Shown here: one piece after another, positions 25,935 to 34,515 of the stretch
How the letters are laid out: each line of letters begins with the position of its first letter
How positions within the stretch are numbered: the stretch's first letter is position 1
Origin: Ottowia flava
GTDB taxonomy: Bacteria > Pseudomonadota > Gammaproteobacteria > Burkholderiales > Burkholderiaceae_C
Length of the DNA: 64,000 nt
Assembly: GCF_042680565.1 (NCBI RefSeq)
Contig: NZ_JBHUEJ010000027.1
Span: 76,751 to 140,750, forward strand
Reading direction: 5' to 3'
The notes under the pieces: model-generated
What the model was told of the DNA's origin: nothing
Databases searched by the model: none
Seen by the model: the letters and a program-made list of their open reading frames with translations, nothing else
Position numbers and translations under genes: made by a program

Positions 25935-27836
25935 ATGAACGCACCTTTGACCCCCGGGTTGATCAAGGACCTGAACACCCCGGCCTACGTGAAGAACGCC
26001 AAGCTCATCGCCTGGGTGGGCGACATGGTGGCGCTGTGCCAGCCCGACAACGTCTACTGGTGCGATGGCAGTCAGGCCGAGTACGACCGCCTGTGCCAGC
26101 AGCTGGTGGACGCCGGCACCTTCAAGAAGCTGAACCCCGCCAAGCGCCCGGGCTCGTTCCTGGCCTGGTCCGACCCGTCGGACGTGGCGCGCGTGGAAGA
26201 CCGCACCTTCATCTGCTCGGAAAAGCAGGAAGACGCCGGCCCCACCAACAACTGGACGCCGCCGGCCGAGATGCGCGCCAAGCTGCAGCCGCTGTTTGAC
26301 GGCTGCATGAAGGGCCGCACCATGTACGTAGTGCCCTTCAGCATGGGCCCGCTGGGCAGCCCGATCGCCCACATCGGCGTGGAGCTGTCCGACAGCGCCT
26401 ACGTCGCTGTCAACATGAAGCTGATGACGCGCATGGGCAAGGGCGCGATCGACGTGCTGGGCGACGATGGCGAATTCGTGCCCTGCGTGCACACCGTGGG
26501 CGCGCCGCTGGCTGCCGGCGAAAAGGACCAGACCAGCTGGCCGTGCAACCCCGACGTGAAGTACATCGTCCACTACCCCGAAACGCGTGAGATCTGGTCC
26601 TATGGCTCGGGCTACGGCGGCAACGCGCTCTTGGGCAAGAAGTGCTTTGCGCTGCGCATCGCCTCCAACATGGGCCGTGCGGCTGCTGGCGGCCCCTCCG
26701 GTAGCCCGGGCTGGCTCGCCGAGCACATGCTGATCCTGGGCGTGACGTCGCCCGAAGGCAAGAAGCACCACGTTGCCGCCGCCTTCCCCAGCGCCTGCGG
26801 CAAGACCAACTTCTCCATGCTGGTGCCGCCCGAAGGCTTTGCCGGCTGGAAGGTCACCACCATCGGCGACGACATCGCCTGGATCAAGCCCGGCGCCGAC
26901 GGCCGCCTGTACGCCATCAACCCCGAAGCGGGTTACTTCGGCGTGGCCCCCGGCACCAACATGCTCACCAACCCCAACTGCATGCTGAGCCTGAACCAGG
27001 ACGTGATCTTCACCAACGTCGCGCTGACCGACGATGGCGACGTCTGGTGGGAAGGCATGGAAAAGGACCAGGGCGGCCTGCCCGCGCACCTGATCGACTG
27101 GCAAGGCAAGGACTGGACGCCCGAAGACGGCAAGGCCGGCCGCAAAGCCGCCCACGCCAACGCGCGCTTCACCGTGGCCGCCACCAACAACCCGGCGCTC
27201 GACCCGGCCTGGGACGACCCGGCGGGTGTGGCGATCGACGCCTTCATCTTCGGCGGCCGCCGCTCGACCACCGTGCCGCTGGTGACCGAGGCCCGCAACT
27301 GGACCGAAGGCGTCTACATGGCCGCCACCATGGGCAGCGAAACCACAGCCGCCGCCTTTGGCGCGCAAGGCGTGGTGCGGCGCGACCCGTTCGCCATGCT
27401 GCCCTTCTGCGGCTACAACATGGCCGACTACTTCGGCCACTGGCTGGCGCTGGGCGACAAGCTCAAGGGCCAGAGCGCGCAGCTGCCGGGCATCTACTGC
27501 GTCAACTGGTTCCGCAAGGACGCCGACGGCAAGTTCGTCTGGCCGGGCTACGGTGAAAACATGCGCGTGCTGAAGTGGATCGTCGACCGCGTGGAAAACC
27601 GCGCCACCGGCACACCCACTATGTTCGGCGTGGCCCCGACCTACGGCGAGATCAACTGGACCGGCCTGAACTTCACGCCCGAGCAGTTCGCCACCGTGAC
27701 GAACATCGACAAGGCCGCCTGGCAGGACGAATTCCGCCTGCACGAAGAACTGTTCGCCCAGCTGGCGCAGGGCCTGCCGCCCGCCATGGAGCAGACCAAG
27801 CAGGTCATGGAAGAGCGTCTGGGCGCCGAAGCCTGA
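25935..27836 (+). CDS. pckG: Phosphoenolpyruvate carboxykinase (GTP)
   Basis: A 633-aa cytosolic enzyme converting oxaloacetate plus GTP to PEP, CO2 and GDP; the key step of gluconeogenesis from acids. The P-loop FPSACGKTNFSM with the reactive cysteine is diagnostic of the GTP type. Other signatures: GSGYGGNALLGKKCFALRIA, TTIGDDIAWIKPG, INPEAGYFGVAPGTN and RRSTTVPLVTEARNW. The frame is open 48 codons upstream, but MNAPLTPGLIKDLNTPAY at 25935 is the homologous start. A strong bidirectional terminator follows. Gluconeogenesis suits a cell living on amino acids and organic acids, as the rest of the window suggests. Confidence 0.96.
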   Translation: MNAPLTPGLIKDLNTPAYVKNAKLIAWVGDMVALCQPDNVYWCDGSQAEYDRLCQQLVDAGTFKKLNPAKRPGSFLAWSDPSDVARVEDRTFICSEKQEDAGPTNNWTPPAEMRAKLQPLFDGCMKGRTMYVVPFSMGPLGSPIAHIGVELSDSAYVAVNMKLMTRMGKGAIDVLGDDGEFVPCVHTVGAPLAAGEKDQTSWPCNPDVKYIVHYPETREIWSYGSGYGGNALLGKKCFALRIASNMGRAAAGGPSGSPGWLAEHMLILGVTSPEGKKHHVAAAFPSACGKTNFSMLVPPEGFAGWKVTTIGDDIAWIKPGADGRLYAINPEAGYFGVAPGTNMLTNPNCMLSLNQDVIFTNVALTDDGDVWWEGMEKDQGGLPAHLIDWQGKDWTPEDGKAGRKAAHANARFTVAATNNPALDPAWDDPAGVAIDAFIFGGRRSTTVPLVTEARNWTEGVYMAATMGSETTAAAFGAQGVVRRDPFAMLPFCGYNMADYFGHWLALGDKLKGQSAQLPGIYCVNWFRKDADGKFVWPGYGENMRVLKWIVDRVENRATGTPTMFGVAPTYGEINWTGLNFTPEQFATVTNIDKAAWQDEFRLHEELFAQLAQGLPPAMEQTKQVMEERLGAEA

Positions 27837-27870
27837 CGCATATACCGCGCGGCGCTCGCCGCGTGGCCAG

Positions 27871-27899
27871 AAAAAAAGCCCCGCTTAAGCGGGGCTTTT
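27871..27899. terminator. Bidirectional rho-independent terminator
   Basis: AAAAGCCCCGCTTAAGCGG continues to a perfect palindrome with a GC stem (GCCCCGC/GCGGGGC), preceded by seven A and followed by TTTT. It lies between the convergent pckG and the SnoaL-like gene and can serve both. Confidence 0.9.
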
Positions 27900-27924
27900 G
27901 CTTGGTGACCGGGCGTACCGAGCA

Positions 27925-28359
27925 TCAACCGATCCCGTGCGCGCGCATCAAGGCTTCCTCGTCGCCCGATACCCAGCCGAAAATCCTCGGCGGCCCGTCC
28001 AGCTGCTGCACCAGGTAGTGCACTTCAAAGTCGATCGCCACGTCCGACCCGCCGGCCCGGGCGTAGGTGGCTGTCCAGGCGACGTGGGCGACGCAGTGCA
28101 GGGCGTCGATCGGGCTGTGGCGCACGCTGCGCAAGGCCATGGATTTCGTTCCCAGCCGTCGATAGCGTTCGAAGCCCTGGCGCATGACATCGGCCAGCTG
28201 TTCGTCGTTGCGGCCCACGCTCACGCCGGCGGGCGTGGCGGCCACAAAGGCGGCGGCGTACGACGCGGCGACCGCCGCGAGATCGGCGCGATCCGTCAGG
28301 CCTTCCTGAAAAAGCTGCTGGTAGCGCTCGAAAAAAGCTTGCAGGGTGGGCAGATCCAT
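27925..28359 (-). CDS. NTF2/SnoaL-like domain protein
   Basis: A 144-aa protein with the small alpha+beta cone layout: an N-terminal helix pair (LQAFFERYQQLFQEGLTDRA, AASYAAAFVAATPAG) followed by strands (HCVAHVAWTATYARAG, VAIDFEVHYLVQQLDGPPRI, FGWVSGDEEALMRAHGIG). This matches SnoaL-like proteins of unknown substrate. No catalytic residues can be assigned. Shares the bidirectional terminator with pckG. Confidence 0.75.
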   Translation of the reverse strand: MDLPTLQAFFERYQQLFQEGLTDRADLAAVAASYAAAFVAATPAGVSVGRNDEQLADVMRQGFERYRRLGTKSMALRSVRHSPIDALHCVAHVAWTATYARAGGSDVAIDFEVHYLVQQLDGPPRIFGWVSGDEEALMRAHGIG

Positions 28360-28489
28360 GGGCGTGGCCGATCAAGGTTGACCGGGACGATCATGGAAGC
28401 CGACGCTGCCGGCGTCAACACGGCCCTGACGCCGCCGTGCGGGCGCCGAGGGCGGTTCAGGCTGAAGGGGAGCGGGAGCCGCGAAGGCT

Positions 28490-28678
28490 TTAGCGCACCA
28501 CGCCCAGATAGGCGAGGGCGGCGCTGCGCAGCTCGGCGGCACGGCGGGGATCGGTGCCGGCGCTGGCTTCAGCGGTTTCCATCAGGCGGGTGGCGTGGCA
28601 GTTGCCATGGCCTGTGGCGCGTTGCAGGTTGCCTTGGGCCGAAGGGGCCAGGGCGCGTTGGATCAGTCGGATCAACAT
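28490..28678 (-). CDS. Small hypothetical protein (62 aa)
   Basis: A 62-aa basic, soluble protein (MLIRLIQRALAPSAQGNLQR ... RAAELRSAALAYLGVVR) with two predicted helices. It contains HGNCHATRL, a Cys/His cluster. I do not recognise a family, and no clear ribosome site precedes it. The alternative is non-coding sequence; composition and an upstream palindrome at 28771-28786 slightly favour a real gene. Confidence 0.45.
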   Translation of the reverse strand: MLIRLIQRALAPSAQGNLQRATGHGNCHATRLMETAEASAGTDPRRAAELRSAALAYLGVVR

Positions 28679-28770
28679 GTCAAAGTGCGGTGGTCCGGTT
28701 GATTGGCCGGGTCCGCGGGTGGATGGCTTTTGGCCGATGCCTTCATTTTAGGCAAGGCCGTCGGAAAAAA

Positions 28771-28786
28771 CTAGGGTTTACCCTAG
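28771..28786. promoter_or_regulatory. Palindrome CTAGGGTTTACCCTAG
   Basis: Perfect 7-bp arms (CTAGGGT/ACCCTAG) around TT, preceded by an A run, in the divergent gap between the 62-aa gene and the metallophosphoesterase gene. It resembles AAACCCTAGGGTTT at 38411-38424. Likely a regulator-binding site; regulator unknown. Confidence 0.5.
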
Positions 28787-28913
28787 ACTCCCCACTCCAA
28801 TCCGCGTTGGCGCAGGGGGCGCCTGGGGCATTTGGCCAAAGCGCGTCGCGTTCGGGCAACAATGGTTGCTTTCCGACTGTCGCCTGCCCTGCTGCACCGC
28901 CTGCACCGCCGCC

Positions 28914-29795
28914 ATGAAGATTCAGCTGCTGGCCGATCTGCACCTTGAAACATCACCCGACTTCGTGCCGACGCCTGCGCCAGGCGCCGACCTGCTGGTG
29001 CTGGCGGGCGACATCGGCTCGTACCAGCGCGGCTCGCAGCTCACGGCGCGCGGCGTGCCGGACTTCGGCCTGACGCCGTTTGCCCGCCACGCCGACGGCA
29101 CGGGCTGGCCGGTGCCGGTGGTTTACGTGCCCGGCAACCACGAGTACGACGCGCTCGACTTCGATGACAGCCACGCGCGGCTGCGCGAAACGGCGGAACG
29201 TCTGGGCCTGATCTGGCTGGAGCGCGAAACCCGCGTGCTGGACGGTGTGCGCTTGGTCGGCACCACGCTGTGGACGGACTTCGACGCGCTGGCGCCGCGC
29301 GGCCCCACCGCCAGCCTGACGGCCCAGCTTACGGCGCGCGAAAAGGCCTTCCGCGCCGCCAACCACTACCTGCGCATGGCGGCGACCACGCGCGCTGGCC
29401 TGCCGTTCCTGGCCGAGGAGATGCGCGAACAGGCCCTGGTTTGCCAGGATTGGCTGCGCGCAGCGCTGGCCGAGCCGTACGACGCGGGGCCGACGGTGGT
29501 CATCACCCACTTCGCGCCGAGCCTGCGCAGCGCCGACCCGCGCTACGGCCTGACGCCCGGCACGGCGGGTTTCTGCAACGCGCTGGACGAATGGTTGCTA
29601 CAGGCCGATTTGTGGCTGCACGGCCACCTGCACTGCGCGCTGGACTACCGCGTCGGGCGCTGTCGCGTGGTGGCCAACCCGCTGGGCTACGCCAGCAAGG
29701 GCGAACAGGCGGCGTTTCTGCCCACCCTAACGCTGCCGGTCGAGCGGGTTCTGAACGATGCTCCACTGACAGCGGCCGATCGCGCAGTCCCTTGA
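28914..29795 (+). CDS. Metallophosphoesterase (calcineurin-like)
   Basis: A 293-aa cytosolic phosphoesterase. Di-metal motifs are all present: LADLHLE (D-x-H), LVLAGDIG (GD), YVPGNHEYD (GNH[E/D]), VVITHFAPS and LWLHGHLHCALDYRV (GHxH). Substrate not predictable. ATG at 28914 begins MKIQLLADLHLE, so the fold starts at once; the longer frame has no homologous residues. Confidence 0.88.
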   Translation: MKIQLLADLHLETSPDFVPTPAPGADLLVLAGDIGSYQRGSQLTARGVPDFGLTPFARHADGTGWPVPVVYVPGNHEYDALDFDDSHARLRETAERLGLIWLERETRVLDGVRLVGTTLWTDFDALAPRGPTASLTAQLTAREKAFRAANHYLRMAATTRAGLPFLAEEMREQALVCQDWLRAALAEPYDAGPTVVITHFAPSLRSADPRYGLTPGTAGFCNALDEWLLQADLWLHGHLHCALDYRVGRCRVVANPLGYASKGEQAAFLPTLTLPVERVLNDAPLTAADRAVP

Positions 29796-29888
29796 TTTGA
29801 CGCACCGCGGAACCTGAGGCTGGGCTTAGACTCGGACGGTAGTGTGAGTGTTAACCATCGTTTCCATTTTGATCGTTGAGGAGAGCGC

Positions 29889-30311
29889 ATGAAGGTCCTA
29901 CTGGCCGTCGACGGCAGCAACTACACCAAGAAGATGTTGGCTTACCTGACCACGCACGAGGATTTCATCTCGGGCGCGGCCGAATTCACCGCGCTGACCG
30001 TGATGCCCGCCCTGCCGCCGCGTGCCCGCGCAGCGGTTGGCAAGGAGGCCGTGGACAGCTATTACGCCGAAGAATCGGCCAAGATCCTGGACCCGGTGGT
30101 CAAGTTCCTGGGTCGCCACGGCATGCAGGTCAAGGCGGTCTCCAAGGTGGGCCAGGCGGGCGAAACCATCGCCAAGTTCGCAGGCGCCGGTCAATTCGAC
30201 CTGCTGATGATGGGCTCGCACGGCAACAGCGCCCTTGGCAATCTGGTCATGGGGTCCGTCGCCACCAAGGTGCTGGCCGGTTGCGAAGTGCCGGTGCTGT
30301 TGGTGCGTTGA
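29889..30311 (+). CDS. Universal stress protein, UspA family
   Basis: A 140-aa Usp domain: LLAVDGSNYTKKML at the N-terminus and the ATP-binding pattern GSHGNSALGNLVMGSVATKVL near the C-terminus (G-2x-G-9x-G-S/T). Single domain, normal length. GAGGAGAG lies just before the ATG. A strong terminator follows. Expected to be induced under stress or starvation in this family. Confidence 0.92.
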   Translation: MKVLLAVDGSNYTKKMLAYLTTHEDFISGAAEFTALTVMPALPPRARAAVGKEAVDSYYAEESAKILDPVVKFLGRHGMQVKAVSKVGQAGETIAKFAGAGQFDLLMMGSHGNSALGNLVMGSVATKVLAGCEVPVLLVR

Positions 30312-30343
30312 TCGTGCCGGGCCTGCGCAGCGGGCCTCAGTGG

Positions 30344-30371
30344 AAAGCGCCTGCCTGCCAGGCGCTTTTTT
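30344..30371 (+). terminator. Rho-independent terminator of the universal stress gene
   Basis: Stem AAGCGCCTG (30345-30353) and CAGGCGCTT (30359-30367) with loop CCTGC, followed by a run of T. About 33 nt after the usp stop. Confidence 0.88.
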
Positions 30372-30372
30372 A

Positions 30373-30433
30373 TGTCATTTTGGCCTCTGGCCCTACAGCC
30401 ACCTGCGCGACAAGCTACCTAAAACATAGCAAA
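30373..30433 (-). repeat. Dispersed ~65-bp repeat, copy 5
   Basis: One of the best copies. On the minus strand: TTTGCTAT, GTAGCT, GCGCA, TAGGGCCAGAGGCC and ATGACATAAAA. It fills the gap between the usp terminator and the hydrolase gene. Confidence 0.82.
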
Positions 30434-30445
30434 TACCCCGCTGCG

Positions 30446-31243
30446 CTAATGCAGCGGCCGTGCCCGCGCCGTGCGCAGAAAGTCGATCAGCAGCTCGTCG
30501 AACGCGTCCGGCTGCTCCAGGTGCGGCAGGTGGCCGGCGCCGGGCAGGGTGACGCTGCGCGCGCCGGGCAGGGCGTGGGCCATCGCCGCCAGCGTGGCGG
30601 GCGGCGCCACGCGGTCGTGTTCGCCCGCCACCAGCAGCGTGGGCGCGGCGATCTGCGCCAGCGCGCTGCGGCGGTCGAAGCCGCGCATCGCCTCGAGCGC
30701 GCGCCGCCAGATGGCGGCGTGACCCTGTGCCTGGCAGAAGGTCGCCAGCTGCACCCCTTCAGGCAGAGCGCCGGGGCTGACCAGGCGCGGCAGCAGCGTG
30801 TCGGCGATGGCGTCCATCGACTTGCCCTCGTCCAGCCAGCGCAGGCCCTGGGCGATGTGCTGGTCGTAGGCGTCGCCCGGCAGCACGGCCGGCGCGGTGG
30901 CCACCAGCACCAGCTGGCGCACCAGATCGGGCCGGCGCACCGCGACTTCCTGCGCCAGCATGCCGCCCATGCCGTGGCCGACCAGGGCGACGCTCTGGCG
31001 GGGTGACTCGGCCATCAGCACTTCGATCAGGTGCACGCAGCTGGCGGCCAGCGCCATGAAGCTGTAGGGCTCGACCGGCGTGCTGAGGCCGTAGCCGGGC
31101 ATGTTCCAGGCCACGCCACGGAAACCGAGACTGGCCAGCGCTTCGACCTGGGGCGCGAAGGCGCGAAAGCCGCCGCCCGAGCCGTGCAGCATCAGCACCG
31201 TGGGGCCGTGCCCCAGCATGGAAAACGTGGGAAGAGCGGGCAT
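30446..31243 (-). CDS. Alpha/beta hydrolase with glycine at the nucleophile position
   Basis: A 265-aa alpha/beta hydrolase fold protein: oxyanion MLHGSGGG, WNMPGYGLS, nucleophile elbow LVGHGMGGML, acid GEHDRVAPP and base GAGHLPHLEQPDAF. The elbow has Gly where Ser, Cys or Asp is required; the codon is GGC on the minus strand. The acid and His are kept. It may therefore be non-hydrolytic or use another chemistry. Start at MPALPTFSM (31243) preferred; the frame is open 19 codons upstream. Confidence 0.82.
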   Translation of the reverse strand: MPALPTFSMLGHGPTVLMLHGSGGGFRAFAPQVEALASLGFRGVAWNMPGYGLSTPVEPYSFMALAASCVHLIEVLMAESPRQSVALVGHGMGGMLAQEVAVRRPDLVRQLVLVATAPAVLPGDAYDQHIAQGLRWLDEGKSMDAIADTLLPRLVSPGALPEGVQLATFCQAQGHAAIWRRALEAMRGFDRRSALAQIAAPTLLVAGEHDRVAPPATLAAMAHALPGARSVTLPGAGHLPHLEQPDAFDELLIDFLRTARARPLH

Positions 31244-31363
31244 GCGGCTATCGTAAGCCCAGCGCTGGCGGACGCCGCGCGCGATCACCCTGGCGACCAT
31301 GCCAGCACTGCGCCCTCGCTATGATCCGTGGCGAGCATGTGCGCTGCCGCATGCGCGCCGCCT

Positions 31364-31873
31364 ATGCTTTCCCCGCACCCGCACAGCCCTCCAGAACCCA
31401 GCTCGCGCCAATTTCGCGGCGCCATGGGCATGTTCGCGACCGGCGTGACCATCGTCACCGTGCGCGGCGAAGCGGGCGAACTGGCGGGCCTGACGGTCAA
31501 TTCCTTCAATTCGGTGTCCATGCACCCGCCGTTGATCGTCTGGAGCCTGAGCCTGCGGTCCCACTCGCTGCCGACCTTCTGCCGTGCGTCGCACTACGCC
31601 ATCAACGTGCTGGCGGCCGACCAGCATGCGCTGGCCTTGCGTTTTGCGTCGTCGTCGGGCGATCGCTGGGCCGGTGTCGACTGGCGGCCCGGCGTGGACG
31701 GGGTGCCGCTGATCGCTGACGCGCTGGCGCACTTCGAATGTGCCAACCACAGCCACCAGACCGAGGGCGACCACGAGCTGTTCATCGGTCGGGTCGAGCG
31801 CTGTACCCACCGCACCGACGCCGAGCCGCTGATCTTCCACGGCGGCAAGTTCTTCGCTGAGCAGGCGCTGTGA
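31364..31873 (+). CDS. Flavin reductase-like domain protein
   Basis: A 169-aa FMN-binding split-barrel protein: FRGAMGMFATGVTIVTVRGE, LAGLTVNSFNSVSMHPPLIV, HYAINVLAADQ and FIGRVERC with a C-terminal LIFHGGKFF match NADH:FMN oxidoreductases that supply two-component monooxygenases. No partner oxygenase lies next to it. Several starts are possible; MLSPHPHSPP at 31364 gives a short Pro-rich leader. Confidence 0.88.
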   Translation: MLSPHPHSPPEPSSRQFRGAMGMFATGVTIVTVRGEAGELAGLTVNSFNSVSMHPPLIVWSLSLRSHSLPTFCRASHYAINVLAADQHALALRFASSSGDRWAGVDWRPGVDGVPLIADALAHFECANHSHQTEGDHELFIGRVERCTHRTDAEPLIFHGGKFFAEQAL

Positions 31874-31943
31874 ACCGCCTGCTGGTCGATGGCGCGGGCG
31901 TGCTCGTCGCCGCGCCCCACCCGCCTCTTTTTTACACCCGCCG

Positions 31944-32852
31944 ATGACGACCGAGCGCAAAGACCATCTCGACACCCGCGCCGGCACCATCCTGCTGGCC
32001 TGCTGCCTGTTCTGGGGTGTACAGCAGGTGCTGGTCAAGGCCACGTTGCCGGAATTGGCGCCGGTGTTCCAGGCAGCGGTGCGCTTCGTGGGCGCCGCCG
32101 CGCTGCTGCTGGTCTGTTGCGCCTGGCGCGGCGTGAAGCTGTTTGAGCGCGACGGCAGCCTGGGCGCCGGCCTGCTGGCGGGCGTATTGTTCGCGGCCGA
32201 ATTTGCCGCCATGTACCTGGGGCTGCAATACACCACGGCGTCGCGGCTCACCGTGTTTCTGTACACCTCGCCGTTCTGGGTGGCGCTGATCTTGCCGCTG
32301 CTGGTGCCGGCTGAGCGCCTGCGCCCGGTGCAATGGGTTGGCCTGGCCTGTGCCTTTGCCGGCGTGGCCTTTGCGCTGCGCGAAGGCTTTACCCACGGCG
32401 GCGCGGGGCTGACCTGGCGCGGTGACCTGCTCGGCCTGGCCGCGGGCGCGCTGTGGGGGCTGACCACCGTCACCATCCGTGCCACCACGCTGGCGCGCCT
32501 GTCGCCCGAAAAAATGCTGTTCTACCAGGTGATCGTGGCGGCGATCGGCCTGCCGCTGCTCTCACTGGCGCTGGGCGAGGCGTGGAACTGGCAGTGGTCC
32601 CACTTTGCCGCCACGTCGCTGGCGTTGCAGACGCTGATCGGCGCCTTTGCCAGCTACCTGGTGTGGATGTGGCTGCTGGCGCATTACCCGGCCACCAAAA
32701 TTTCGGTGTTCGTGTTCCTGACGCCGCTGTTCGCCCTGGCCGCTGGCGCGCTGTGGCTGCGCGAGCCGATCACCGGCAGCCTGGTGGCGGCGCTGACGCT
32801 GGTGGCGCTGGGCATCGTGCTGGTCAATCGGCGGGCACCGACGCGCGCTTGA
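31944..32852 (+). CDS. EamA/DMT-family transporter
   Basis: A 302-aa inner-membrane protein with ten hydrophobic segments arranged as two EamA repeats, e.g. ILLACCLFWGVQQVLVKATL in the first and LLGLAAGALWGLTTVTIRAT in the second. Family members export metabolites; the substrate is unknown. Starts 70 nt after the flavin reductase gene on the same strand. Confidence 0.88.
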   Translation: MTTERKDHLDTRAGTILLACCLFWGVQQVLVKATLPELAPVFQAAVRFVGAAALLLVCCAWRGVKLFERDGSLGAGLLAGVLFAAEFAAMYLGLQYTTASRLTVFLYTSPFWVALILPLLVPAERLRPVQWVGLACAFAGVAFALREGFTHGGAGLTWRGDLLGLAAGALWGLTTVTIRATTLARLSPEKMLFYQVIVAAIGLPLLSLALGEAWNWQWSHFAATSLALQTLIGAFASYLVWMWLLAHYPATKISVFVFLTPLFALAAGALWLREPITGSLVAALTLVALGIVLVNRRAPTRA

Positions 32853-32982
32853 CGCCTGCGCCGGCACGGGCCGGCGGCCCAAGTGCACTACAGTAGTTGT
32901 AAATCACGCCCGGCGCCCCCATATGGCCGGGATCGGGCAGGCCGCAAGGCCTGTCGCCGCAGCCACCCACCGCAGCACATCC

Positions 32983-33990
32983 ATGCAATTCAAGGACTAC
33001 TACCAGATCCTGGGCGTCGACAAGTCGGCCACCCAGGACGAGATCAAGAAGGCCTTCCGCAAGCTGGCCCGCAAATACCACCCCGACGTCAGCAAGGAAG
33101 CCGACGCCGCCGAACGCATGGCCGAGGTTAACGAGGCCAACACCGTGTTGTCCGACCCCGAAAAGCGCTCCGCCTACGACACCGTGGGCGCGCAGGCCTG
33201 GGCGGCCGGTGCGCGGTCGGGCGACGACGTGCGCCCGCCGCCGGGCTGGAACAGCGGCTACACCTACGGCGAGCCGGGCGGTGGCGGTGGCGCGGACGGT
33301 TTCCGGGCGCATTTCAGCGGCGGGGACGACGGTGACTACAGCGAGTTCTTCGAACAGATGTTCGGCCGCGCGCACGGCGGCGGAGGCGGCGGCCGGCGCG
33401 CGTCCGGCCGTGCGCAGGCGCAGATGCGCGGCGAAGACCGCCACGCGCGCATCGAGCTCGATTTGATCGACGCCTACAAGGGTGCCGAGCGCCACATCAA
33501 CCTGCGCGGCGCCAAGCTGGACGACGCCGGGAACGTGGTGCCGGAAGACCGCACGCTGGAAGTCAAGATTCCCAAGGGCGTCAAGGAAGGGCAGATGATC
33601 CGCCTGGCCGGCCAGGGCGGCGCTGGCTACAACGGCGGCCCGGCGGGCGACTTGATGCTGGAAGTGCAGTTCCGCGCCGACCCGCGTTACCGTGTGGACG
33701 GCCGCGACGTGACCCAGCGCGTGCGCATCAGCCCGTGGGAAGCGGCCATCGGCGGCGGCGTGGAAGTCACCACGCCCGACGGCGCGACGGTCGAAGTGAC
33801 CGTGCCCGCCGGTTCGGGCAGCGGGCGCAAGCTGCGGCTGAAGGGGCGCGGCATCCCCTCGTCGACTGCGCCGGGCGACTTGTACCTGGAGCTGGAAATC
33901 GCCGTGCCCAGCGCCGTGACCGACGCGCAAAAGGCCGCCTGGGCCGCCTTGCGCGACGCCTACCCCGGCTTCAACCCCCGCAGCGCCTAA
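32983..33990 (+). CDS. cbpA: DnaJ-like co-chaperone CbpA
   Basis: A 335-aa type II J protein. The J domain (1-~70) has the HPD motif in RKYHPDVSKEAD; a Gly-rich linker follows (GEPGGGGGADGF; HGGGGGGRRASG), then two beta C-terminal domains (LEVKIPKGVKEGQMIRLAG; VEVTVPAGSGSGRKLRLKG) with no DnaJ zinc region. It stimulates DnaK. Directly followed by cbpM, its inhibitor. ATG 32983 chosen because the J domain begins MQFKDYYQILGV. Confidence 0.93.
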   Translation: MQFKDYYQILGVDKSATQDEIKKAFRKLARKYHPDVSKEADAAERMAEVNEANTVLSDPEKRSAYDTVGAQAWAAGARSGDDVRPPPGWNSGYTYGEPGGGGGADGFRAHFSGGDDGDYSEFFEQMFGRAHGGGGGGRRASGRAQAQMRGEDRHARIELDLIDAYKGAERHINLRGAKLDDAGNVVPEDRTLEVKIPKGVKEGQMIRLAGQGGAGYNGGPAGDLMLEVQFRADPRYRVDGRDVTQRVRISPWEAAIGGGVEVTTPDGATVEVTVPAGSGSGRKLRLKGRGIPSSTAPGDLYLELEIAVPSAVTDAQKAAWAALRDAYPGFNPRSA

Positions 33991-34023
33991 GCGCCGACCC
34001 CTGGATTACGGAGACCGAACCCC

Positions 34024-34341
34024 ATGGCTTCCCAACCCATTGCGATTCCTGCCGAACTGGTCGAGTTGCTCGACGACGCCGCGCTTGACCTGCCCACGTT
34101 GGCGCGCACCTGCCGCGTCACCACCGAATGGGTGCTCACCCGCGTCGAATCCGGCGTGCTGGCGCCCAGCGTCGGCCGCGCCGCGACCGAGTGGCGTTTT
34201 GCCAGCACCACCGTCGTGCGCGCCCGCCGTCTGGCTGACCTGGAGCAGACCTTTGAAGCCGACCCGCAACTCGCCGCACTGACGGTGGACTTGATGGAAG
34301 AGGTGGCCGATCTGCGCCGCCGGCTGCGCGAACTGATCTGA
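34024..34341 (+). CDS. cbpM: Chaperone modulator CbpM
   Basis: A 105-aa protein 33 nt after cbpA. It has the MerR-like N-terminal helical layout (LARTCRVTTEWVLTRVESGV) and a C-terminal coiled coil (LMEEVADLRRRLRELI) typical of CbpM, which binds the CbpA J domain and blocks its action on DnaK. Assignment rests on position and pattern together. Confidence 0.85.
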   Translation: MASQPIAIPAELVELLDDAALDLPTLARTCRVTTEWVLTRVESGVLAPSVGRAATEWRFASTTVVRARRLADLEQTFEADPQLAALTVDLMEEVADLRRRLRELI

Positions 34342-34408
34342 GGCGCGGCACCCGCGCCCGAACGGCGCACGCCGCCGGGGCGACAGGCCGTGTACGGTCG
34401 CGCCCAAA

Positions 34409-34471
34409 GCTTTTTTGAGCACAAAAAAGACTGCCCGCGCTAGAGAGATCTGCGCGGGCAGCTATGTTTAC
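34409..34471 (-). repeat. Dispersed ~65-bp repeat, copy 6, forming a terminator-like hairpin
   Basis: Minus-strand order: TAAACATAGCTG, CCCGCGCA, TCTAGCGC, then TTTTTTGTGCTCAAAA. Within it CTGCCCGCGC (34431-34440) and GCGCGGGCAG (34452-34461) make a perfect 10-bp stem, with a short A/T-rich run on the left side. It lies between the convergent cbpM and glycine-zipper genes and could end transcripts from the right. Confidence 0.72.
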
Positions 34472-34515
34472 AGGAGCGCATCGGCGCCGGGCCGATGCCG
34501 CCGGTGCGGGGTCGC

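Noticed and set aside
25776..27743. Long minus-strand frame opposite pckG
   Set aside because: pckG is unmistakable; the antisense frame is a shadow.
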